Origin: Desulfomicrobium escambiense DSM 10707
GTDB lineage: Bacteria > Desulfobacterota > Desulfovibrionia > Desulfovibrionales > Desulfomicrobiaceae
Length of the DNA: 58,274 nt
Assembly: GCF_000428825.1 (NCBI RefSeq)
Contig: NZ_AUAR01000023.1
Location: 1-58,274, forward strand
Direction: 5' to 3'
Shown: piece by piece, positions 51,901-58,274 of the stretch
How the letters are laid out: each line of letters starts with the position of its first letter
How positions within the stretch are numbered: position 1 is the stretch's first letter
Notes under the pieces: model-generated
Database searches by the model: none
What the model saw: only the letters and a program-made list of their open reading frames with translations
Told to the model about the DNA's origin: nothing
Translations under genes and position numbers: made by a program

Positions 51901-52677
51901 TCAGGGCTTGGGGGCGCCCAGCGCGTCCTGGTCGGTCAGGTCGGCGATGGCGGCGTTGATGCGTTGGAGGGTGCTGTCGGGAACGCTCTTGGTGAAAATG
52001 AGGTAGCGCAGGTTACCCGCCGGGATGTCCTGCATGGTCAGAGTGGTGAACCGGACTGCGTCAACCTCGGCCAGCCGCAGCAGGGTCGGGACTTCCTCGG
52101 GGGCCACGAGCATGTAGGCGGCGCGCCCCTGCAGAATCAGCTTCGGCAGGACTTTTTGGGAGGACGATACGGTCAGGCTGCGCACCAGAATCTCTTTTTG
52201 CATGCGGTCGACGGCTTCGCCGTAGGAGAACGAGGCCACCTGGGCCATGATCAGGGACCGATCGGCCAAGACGTCCCGCAGGGTGGTGTGGCGGCTGAAC
52301 AGGTGCGTCTTGTCGGTTGTGGTCAGCAGGACCAGGGGCTGGTCGCGGTAGATGGGCAGGCTGAACGTGGCGAAGGTTTCGCGTTCGGGCGTCTTGAACC
52401 AGCCGATGGAGCACGTGGGGCCGCTGTCGGTGCGGAGTTCTTCCATGATCCGGTTCGGGGGGTGTTGGCTGAAGGACGCCGGAATCCCGGCCCGGTCGAG
52501 AATCTGCCTGGTCAGGCCAAGCAGGAAACCCCGCGGCTGCCCGTTTTCGGTCCAGTAATAGGGCGGGCGTTCGAGGTAGACCACGTGCAGGTCGGTGGCG
52601 TTGGCGGCTGCGGCCGGAGTCGCCAGGAGGCTGCCGAGCAGGACGAAGAGGACGAGAAGCGCCCGCCGCCTGGTCAT
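51901..52677 (-). CDS. Periplasmic substrate-binding protein (SBP_bac_3-like), orphan
   Basis: 258 residues. Signal peptide (about 1-25, ATPAAAANA), then a family-3 solute-binding fold: LHVVYLERPPYYWTENGQP, GFLLGLTRQILDRAG, CSIGWFKTPERETFATFSLP. No permease or ATPase gene accompanies it; such orphans may instead feed a sensor. ATG 52677 overlaps the stop of the upstream gene (ATGA); the longer open frame lacks a signal peptide. Confidence 0.82.
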   Translation of the reverse strand: MTRRRALLVLFVLLGSLLATPAAAANATDLHVVYLERPPYYWTENGQPRGFLLGLTRQILDRAGIPASFSQHPPNRIMEELRTDSGPTCSIGWFKTPERETFATFSLPIYRDQPLVLLTTTDKTHLFSRHTTLRDVLADRSLIMAQVASFSYGEAVDRMQKEILVRSLTVSSSQKVLPKLILQGRAAYMLVAPEEVPTLLRLAEVDAVRFTTLTMQDIPAGNLRYLIFTKSVPDSTLQRINAAIADLTDQDALGAPKP

Positions 52678-53375
52678 TGCAGACCTTCCGGCGGTTCGTG
52701 CACCCCGAACTGGTCTAGCTGCCAGCCCACGTCCTTGCCGATCATCCGCCGTTTGCGCACGGTGATCCACCAAAGTCCCTTCCACTGCCAGCCCGGGATG
52801 GACCTGACGTAGCGCGCCTGCCGTTCCAGGGCGGCGCAGATGAGGTCCAAGGTCTCCTCGGGCCTGTCCTGGGGTTCGAGGCCCGTGCGGCGTTCCAGCG
52901 TGGCGCGCCCCGCATGATGAGCCTCCAGAAGCTGCGGCAGCGTCAAGCCCGGAAAGGCCTGCACGAAGGCGCCGGGGACCGTGGGCAGGGTGTGGGCGTC
53001 GGGGGCGTTGGTCGTGGTCACGCCGGTCTTGTCGTCGTAGATGGTCACCAGTTCGAGGAAATGCTTGCCCAGGCCATGGTAGAAGACCAGATAGGTCTTT
53101 TCGGCGGCATTCTTCCAGGTCTTGCAGAACAGGGACTGGTCCTTGTCGGCGATGCGGAAGTCGAACATGACGTCCTCGGCGAAGCCGTGGTCCGCCGCCC
53201 AGTCCGACGCCTGGCGCAGGGGCTGCCGCACGTCCTGGTCAACCGGGACATGGGAGCGGGGAACCATGCGTTCCTTGGGGGAGGACAGGGCGTCGACGGT
53301 GACTTTCATGATCTTGGTCGAAAGGTACCACACGGCCGTCATGACTGCCAGCAGCAGAACAGGAAATGCCATCAT
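52674..53375 (-). CDS. Membrane-anchored protein of unknown function
   Basis: 233 residues. An N-terminal hydrophobic helix (about 2-20) precedes a soluble domain with VMFDFRIADKDQSLFCKTWK, LVFYHGLGKHFLELVTIYDD and a C-terminal KGLWWITVRKRRMIGKDVGW. No recognised motif. GGAGGT eight bases before ATG 53375. Co-translated with the orphan binding protein, so it may be its membrane partner; inference from context only. Confidence 0.7.
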   Translation of the reverse strand: MMAFPVLLLAVMTAVWYLSTKIMKVTVDALSSPKERMVPRSHVPVDQDVRQPLRQASDWAADHGFAEDVMFDFRIADKDQSLFCKTWKNAAEKTYLVFYHGLGKHFLELVTIYDDKTGVTTTNAPDAHTLPTVPGAFVQAFPGLTLPQLLEAHHAGRATLERRTGLEPQDRPEETLDLICAALERQARYVRSIPGWQWKGLWWITVRKRRMIGKDVGWQLDQFGVHEPPEGLQ

Positions 53376-53412
53376 TTTTGCCTACCTCCGCCATGGGGAG
53401 CGGACTGCGTTT

Positions 53413-54057
53413 TCATGAAACCTTCTCCAGTGCGTCCAACTCTTGGGTGACCAGGGGCAGGATGCCGTCGACGATGCGCGCCACGCCCGCGGCGTTGGGG
53501 TGCAGGCCGTCGTCCAGGACCAGGGACGGGTCGCGGACCACGCCTTCGAGGAAGAAGGGGTAGAGGGGCAGGTCATGCTCCTCGGCCAGTTCGGGGAAAA
53601 CGTCGTCGAACTGTTTGCGATATTCGAGTCCCCAATTGACCGGAGCGCGCATCCCGGCCAGAATGATCCTGGCCCCGGCCTCCTGGCATTGCCTGATCAT
53701 GGCGTCGAGATTGTCTCGCATGCGTACGGGATCCAGGCCGCGCAGTCCGTCATTGGCCCCGAGTTCAAGCACCACGAGGTGGGGTTTGTCCTCCAGGGAC
53801 CAGGCCAGACGCGCCAGGCCGCCGGCCGTGGTGTCGCCCGACACGCCCGCGTTGGTCACGCGCACGTCGCGGCCCATGTCGCGCAGGCGCCGCTCCAGTT
53901 GGGCGGCGAAGGACTGGTCGGCGGGCAGGCCGTAGCCCGCCGTGAGGCTGTCGCCGAAGGCGAGAATGTGCATTGTCGTATCTCCGTGAACGAGCCCGGC
54001 CGGGCTGGCGAGAAGCAGCGCGGCCATGAGGATATGTCGAATGAGCTTGGATGCCAT
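53413..54057 (-). CDS. tesA: Periplasmic lysophospholipase/arylesterase TesA-like
   Basis: 214 residues. Signal peptide (about 1-25), then SGNH/GDSL hydrolase blocks: FGDSLTAGYG (catalytic S37), NAGVSGDTTAGGL, LELGANDGLRG and DGLHPN with the catalytic Asp-His. It cleaves acyl esters in the periplasm. GAGGG lies six bases before ATG 54057. Divergent from ybbA with overlapping start codons, the same gene neighbourhood as tesA-ybbA-ybbP in E. coli. Confidence 0.93.
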   Translation of the reverse strand: MASKLIRHILMAALLLASPAGLVHGDTTMHILAFGDSLTAGYGLPADQSFAAQLERRLRDMGRDVRVTNAGVSGDTTAGGLARLAWSLEDKPHLVVLELGANDGLRGLDPVRMRDNLDAMIRQCQEAGARIILAGMRAPVNWGLEYRKQFDDVFPELAEEHDLPLYPFFLEGVVRDPSLVLDDGLHPNAAGVARIVDGILPLVTQELDALEKVS

Positions 54058-54730
54058 GAATGTTCCCTCGGTTGTGCTTGAGGACGTCCACCTGACGCTA
54101 ACCGCCGGTTCGGGGCCGGTCAACATCCTGAACGGGGTCAGCCTGACGGTGGGGCAGGGCGAGACCCTGGCCGTGGTCGGGCCGTCGGGTTCGGGCAAGA
54201 CGACCATGCTCATGCTCCTGGCCGGTCTGGAACGGCCGACCTCGGGCGCGGTGCGCATGGCCGGTAAGGACCTCACGGCCATGGGCGAGGACGAGCTGGC
54301 GCGCTTTCGGCGCGAGAACCTGGGCATCGTCTTTCAGGCCTTCCACCTCATCCCGACCATGACGGCCCTGGAGAACGCAGCGCTGCCGCTTGAGTTCGCC
54401 CACCATCCCGACGCCAGGCGCCAGGCCCTGGACGCTCTGGAGCAGGTGGGCCTGGGTCACCGCGCCGGCCACTACCCCTCGCAGCTTTCGGGCGGTGAGC
54501 AGCAGCGCGTGGCCCTGGCCCGGGCCTTCGCGCCGCGGCCGCGCATCATCCTGGCCGACGAGCCCACGGGCAACCTGGACGAGGGCACGGGCGCGCGGGT
54601 CATGGAGCTTCTTTTCAAGATGCAGGCCGAGGAAAAGGCCACGCTGGTGCTGGTGACCCACGACCGGAATCTGGCCGGGCGCTGCGGCCGCACGGCGTCC
54701 ATGCACTCGGGCCGCATGGAGGAGCGATGA
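54056..54730 (+). CDS. ybbA: ABC transporter ATPase YbbA-like
   Basis: 224 residues. Walker A GPSGSGKT (42-49), Q-loop IVFQAFHLIPTMTALEN, signature QLSGGEQQRVALARA, Walker B IILADEPTGNLDE, H-loop LVTHDRNLAG: a LolD/MacB-type subunit. Start at ATG 54056 with GGA upstream; in-frame ATGs at 54041 and 54026 lie inside tesA. Four-base overlap with ybbP. Probably extracts or moves lipids or hydrophobic molecules between membranes together with TesA. Confidence 0.93.
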   Translation: MNVPSVVLEDVHLTLTAGSGPVNILNGVSLTVGQGETLAVVGPSGSGKTTMLMLLAGLERPTSGAVRMAGKDLTAMGEDELARFRRENLGIVFQAFHLIPTMTALENAALPLEFAHHPDARRQALDALEQVGLGHRAGHYPSQLSGGEQQRVALARAFAPRPRIILADEPTGNLDEGTGARVMELLFKMQAEEKATLVLVTHDRNLAGRCGRTASMHSGRMEER

Positions 54731-57243
54731 GCGGCCGGGACTGGCTCGTGGCCCTGAACCTCTGCCGCCGCGAGCTACGCGGTGGCCTGCGGGGCTTCGG
54801 CGTGTTCCTGGGCTGCCTCTTCCTGGGCGTGCTGGCCATCAGTGCCGTGGGCTCCCTGGGGCGGGCCCTGGAGGCCGGGCTGGCGGCCGACGCCAAGGCC
54901 ATCCTCGGCGGGGACGTGAGCGTCAGTCTGACCTCCCGCGACCTGAGCCCGGTCGAGGCCGATTTTCTGCGCGGCTTCGGAGAACTGGCCCGGACCCTGT
55001 CCACGCGGACCATGGCCCGCGCGGGCGACAAGGCCGTTCTGGTCGAGCTCAAGGGCGTCGACGCCCTCTATCCCCTGTACGGGCGCATGGAAATCGAGGG
55101 CGGGGGCGTGCTTCAGGAACTCCTGCCCGAGCGCGGCGGGCTGCCCGGCGCCGTGGCCGACCGGGACCTTTTGGCAAGGCTGGGTCTGGCTGTGGGCGAC
55201 GAGGTGGCCGTGGGCGAGGCCCGCTTCCAGGTGCGCGGCGTGATCCTGCGCGAGCCGGACCGGGTCATGGAATTCTTTTCCCTGGGGCCGCGCCTCATGG
55301 TCGGGGTCGAAGGGTTCGGGGGCACGGGCCTGTCCGGGGCCGGAAGCCTCTTCCGCACCGAGTACCTGCTGCGGCTCCCGGGCCGCGACGCCTCGCAGAC
55401 GGCCGAGGCCATCCGCGCCGCCTACCCCGAGTCGGGCTGGCGGGTGCGCGACTTCAACCGCGCCGCGCCGCGCATCAGCACGGTCCTGGAGCGTCTGCGC
55501 GTGGACCTGACCCTGGTCGGCCTGGGCGCGCTGCTGGTCGGCGGCCTGGGCATCGCCGGCGGCGTGCGCGGCTACCTGGGCGGGCGCCTGGCGCACATGG
55601 CGGCCATGAAGTGCATGGGCGGGCCGGTGCGCGTGCTCTTCGCCTCCTACCTCATGCAGGTCCTTTTCCTGGGGGCCGTGGGGGCCCTGGCCGGCATGGC
55701 CGGCGGGAGCCTCGTGCCGTGGCTCGGCGCCCGGTTCTTCGCCGACATCCTGCCCATCCAGGCGCGTGGCGGCCTGTACGCGGCCCCGCTGATCCAGGCC
55801 GCGCTCTTCGGCCTGGTCACGACCCTGGCCTTCTCCATGCCCCCGCTTTTCCGTGCGGTCATGGTCAGCCCGTCCGGCATCTTCCGCGGCTACATCTCGG
55901 CCGACATGGGCCGCATGCCCCGCGCGGCGGTCCTGCCCACGGCCGCGGCCTTCGCCCTGCTTGCGGCCATGGTCTTCCAGTTCGCCGGCAACACCCGGCT
56001 CGCGGCCTGGTTCGTGGGCGGGACCATCGGCGCGTGGCTGCTGTTCAAGGGTCTGGCCCGGGCCATCCGCTGGCTGGCAGGCAAGGCCCCGCGCCTGCCG
56101 TGGGCGAGCTGGCGCATCGGCGTGGCCAATATCCACCGTCCGGGATCGCCGGGCGTGAGCCTGGTGTTCGCCCTGGGCTTCGGGCTCACGGCGCTGGTGG
56201 CCGTGGTCATGGTCAACGTCAGCCTGACACGGGCGTTGACGGCCGAACTGGCCCAGGAAGCCCCGGCCTTCTTCTTCATGGATATCCGTCCCGATCAGGT
56301 CGGGGATTTCCGCGCCATGGTCGAGGGCACGCCCGGCGTGACAAGGCTCGACCTGCGGCCCATGATCCGCGGCCGCATCGTGCGCATCGCAGGCACCCCC
56401 GTGGAGAACGCCACGGTGTCCGAGGAGGTGTCCTGGGCCGTGCGCGGGGACCGCGGGCTGTCCTGGAGCGAGGAGTTCCCGGCCGGCAGCACGCTCCTGC
56501 GCGGGACGTGGTGGGGCAAGGGCTACGACGGTCCTCCGCTCATCTCCCTGACCTCGGATCTGGCCGAGGGCTTCGGCGTGGACGTGGGCGACACCCTGAC
56601 GGTCAACGTCCTGGGCCGCAACATCACGGGCACCATATCGAACATCCGCGAGGTCAACTGGCGGACCCTGGCCATGCAGTTCGCCATCGTCTTCTCGCCC
56701 GGCACCCTGGACCGGGCCCCGCAGACGTGGCTCGGCGCGGCCTACGGCCATGGCGGCGAGGACGGCCTCTTCGCCCGCGTCACGTCGGCCTACCCCGAGG
56801 TGGCCGTGGTCACCATCCGCGAGGTACTGGACAACGCGGCCATGCTCATGCGGCGCACGGCGAGCATCTTCCAGGTCATGGCCGGCGTGGCCCTGCTTGT
56901 GGGCTTCCTGGTCCTGGCCGGGGCCTTCTCGGCCGACCAGCACCGGCGCATCTACGACAGCGTCATCTACAAGGTCTGCGGCGCCACCCGCCGCGACATC
57001 CTGGCCATCCTCGTGGCCGAGTTCTCCCTGGCCGGCCTCTTCACGGGCCTGGGCAGCCTGATCCTGGGCACGGTCACGGCCTGGGGCGTGGTCCAGGGCC
57101 TGCTGAAGATGCAGTTCACCCCGGACCTGCCCACGGGCCTTCTGACCGTGCTGACCGGAGTGGCCATCTCCCTGGCCATGGGTCTCCTGGGCACCTGGCG
57201 GGTATTGGGAAAGAAGGCCGCGCCGTTTCTGCGCAACGAATAG
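54727..57243 (+). CDS. ybbP: FtsX-family ABC permease YbbP-like
   Basis: 838 residues. An N-terminal helix and periplasmic domain lead to three helices (FtsX motif GGLGIAGGVRGYLGGRLAHM), further helices about 360-440, a second periplasmic domain, and a final FtsX block ILAILVAEFSLAGLFTGLGS. The double FtsX layout and ten or so helices fit YbbP. ATG 54727 overlaps ybbA. Works with YbbA and probably TesA at the inner membrane. Followed by a terminator. Confidence 0.92.
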   Translation: MSGRDWLVALNLCRRELRGGLRGFGVFLGCLFLGVLAISAVGSLGRALEAGLAADAKAILGGDVSVSLTSRDLSPVEADFLRGFGELARTLSTRTMARAGDKAVLVELKGVDALYPLYGRMEIEGGGVLQELLPERGGLPGAVADRDLLARLGLAVGDEVAVGEARFQVRGVILREPDRVMEFFSLGPRLMVGVEGFGGTGLSGAGSLFRTEYLLRLPGRDASQTAEAIRAAYPESGWRVRDFNRAAPRISTVLERLRVDLTLVGLGALLVGGLGIAGGVRGYLGGRLAHMAAMKCMGGPVRVLFASYLMQVLFLGAVGALAGMAGGSLVPWLGARFFADILPIQARGGLYAAPLIQAALFGLVTTLAFSMPPLFRAVMVSPSGIFRGYISADMGRMPRAAVLPTAAAFALLAAMVFQFAGNTRLAAWFVGGTIGAWLLFKGLARAIRWLAGKAPRLPWASWRIGVANIHRPGSPGVSLVFALGFGLTALVAVVMVNVSLTRALTAELAQEAPAFFFMDIRPDQVGDFRAMVEGTPGVTRLDLRPMIRGRIVRIAGTPVENATVSEEVSWAVRGDRGLSWSEEFPAGSTLLRGTWWGKGYDGPPLISLTSDLAEGFGVDVGDTLTVNVLGRNITGTISNIREVNWRTLAMQFAIVFSPGTLDRAPQTWLGAAYGHGGEDGLFARVTSAYPEVAVVTIREVLDNAAMLMRRTASIFQVMAGVALLVGFLVLAGAFSADQHRRIYDSVIYKVCGATRRDILAILVAEFSLAGLFTGLGSLILGTVTAWGVVQGLLKMQFTPDLPTGLLTVLTGVAISLAMGLLGTWRVLGKKAAPFLRNE

Positions 57244-57245
57244 CA

Positions 57246-57284
57246 AACGCCCTGCCGGGTCGGGTCCGGCAGGGCGTTATTGTT
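57246..57284 (+). terminator. Intrinsic terminator after ybbP
   Basis: A perfect 13-bp stem (57246-57258 with 57266-57278) is followed by a short T-rich tail (ATTGTT). It starts three bases after the ybbP stop. Confidence 0.75.
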
Positions 57285-57447
57285 CCTTCGATGCGTTCGC
57301 GTGCAGTATCCGCCGCCGATGTTGGAGTGCACGCCCGCAAACCGGACCTGCTTCAGGCGCTGGCGGCAGGCCCCGTCCCGCTTCCTCTACACGCAGGGAT
57401 CGAAAGCCCGGCGGCGCTCGACGATGGCCAGGTACATCGCGCCTCTG

Positions 57448-58274
57448 TCATGTGCCGCCCCGCCTGTTCCTGCTCAGGAGAATCGGGGGGAAATCGGTGG
57501 CGGGAAGCCATTTCACATCTGAATAGATGATGAAATCCCCACCTTTGCCGTGCTTTTCTCTGTATTGACGAAAATCGTGATTGAAGACGTGAAATACAGG
57601 CTCGTTGATCAGGAGGATGTGTGCGCCGACCAGGGATGTGTTGGCAGACAGACGGGAGATCATCTCGGCTTTTCCCAAAGCCTTGCTCTTGGTCCAGCAG
57701 CCGAGGGGCTGGACAATTGTATCGAATTCATAAACATCCTTCAGGTATACACCTATATGCTCGATGATGAATAATTCCATGTACTTGTCGCGATGTACGT
57801 GACCGACGACCGCCAGTTGCACCATTCCTCTCCCGATTGCTCCGTAAAAGTCGTCGATTGTGTCTGTAAGTTTGCCGAAGTGTTTTGTCTGTATCTGGCT
57901 GTCGCATTCAGTTCTCGGGCCTTCATGGAGGTATTTCCTAGTCTTGGAGTTGCTTCTGGCTACACGTAACGTTTCAGTTTTACTTCAAGTGCCTCCGCAG
58001 ATGCTTTTGTTGAATAATTATTTATTATGCTGGCGTATGTTTCCGCGAAGCGATTGAATTGAAGAGCCCAATCCATGGTTACAATCTCATCGTCGTAATG
58101 TTGTGATGGTATGGAGGTCGGATAACGATCGTATGTATCTCTCAAGTCATCGTGCAATGCAAAAGCGTCTCCTTGAAACCATCTCTCCATGAGCTTCGGT
58201 GCGACGACCCATCCCATATTGCGCATCACTCCCGGCAAATCAGTCAGTTTCAGTCTGTCTATTTCAATTATTTT
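57448..58274 (-). pseudogene. Frameshifted DUF6402-like gene, 5' end beyond the window
   Basis: Two adjacent minus-strand frames look like one protein. The upstream part runs from the window edge to a TAG at 57960 (LPGVMRNMGWVVAPKLMERW, later DDEIVTMDWALQFNRFAET). The downstream part is open in another frame from about 57985 to 57448 (HFGKLTDTIDDFYGAIGRG, IGVYLKDVYEFD, REKHGKGGDFIIYSDVKW). A one-base loss near 57960 would join them. The pattern recalls DUF6402 proteins, whose role is unknown; I am only moderately sure. Codon use is A+T-richer than the rest of the window, suggesting acquired DNA. A translation restart at ATG 57825 could still make a C-terminal fragment. Confidence 0.6.

Noticed and set aside
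54775-57246. An 823-codon open frame antisense to ybbP
   Set aside because: Mirror frame of a high-G+C gene; the product is Gln/Arg/Gly-rich without domains, while the plus strand encodes a clear FtsX permease.
57285-57447. Possible extra gene between the ybbP terminator and the DUF6402-like remnant
   Set aside because: Open frames exist but have no start signal, no motif and shadow-like composition; nothing convincing seen.

Overview
The window is G+C-rich and gene-dense and fits a sulfate-reducing deltaproteobacterium of the Desulfovibrionales (Desulfovibrio/Desulfomicrobium type). The evidence is indirect: gene order psd-pssA-leuACDB, a sirC-ccsA-hemA haem operon, a liv cluster carrying a phenylacetate-CoA-ligase-like gene, and G+C-rich hairpin repeats between genes. 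No rRNA, tRNA, CRISPR array, integrase or transposase was seen. Most of the window looks like stable chromosome.

Left part (1-7.4 kb): a truncated CDS end and terminator, a nucleotidyltransferase with an overlapping micro-ORF, and a four-gene overlapping ECF-type uptake operon (857-2916). Its two ATPase subunits carry complementary subsets of the ABC motifs: one has Walker A/B without a signature, the other has a signature without Walker A. Then come a NUDIX hydrolase, an rluB-tlpA pair, beta-carbonic anhydrase, and a long KamA-family radical SAM enzyme whose substrate residues look like those of glutamate 2,3-aminomutase.

7.4-17 kb: a branched-chain/aryl-acid ABC importer on the minus strand (livH, livM, livG, livF, livK). 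LivF is fused in frame to a phenylacetate-CoA ligase domain, and a nested palindrome sits between livH and livM. Beyond it lie a VWA-OmpA outer-envelope protein and a phosphotransferase-kinase fusion.

17-34 kb: a large CHASE4-PAS-GGDEF-EAL protein, alpha/beta hydrolase and mutY, a GT2 glycosyltransferase with an extra C-terminal domain, an acidic small protein, ABC-F, mutT, a PilC-type protein, metF (with terminator-like hairpins inside its 5' coding region), asd, a class IV aminotransferase, an A+T-richer GT4 glycosyltransferase, an AhpF-like disulfide reductase and a PilZ protein.

34-50 kb: sirC-ccsA-hemA-(unknown)-tilS on the minus strand links sirohaem/haem precursor synthesis with cytochrome assembly. 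On the plus strand are a GT9/CgeB glycosyltransferase pair, psd-pssA for phosphatidylethanolamine, leuACDB for leucine, and an unknown protein with a second EF-G behind a strong terminator.

50-58 kb: a MauE-rhodanese pair, RluA, an orphan periplasmic binding protein with a membrane-anchored partner, and the divergent tesA / ybbA-ybbP locus, whose start codons overlap on opposite strands. The right edge is A+T-richer and holds a frameshifted gene I recognise tentatively as DUF6402-like. It is the one place that looks like recently acquired, decaying DNA.
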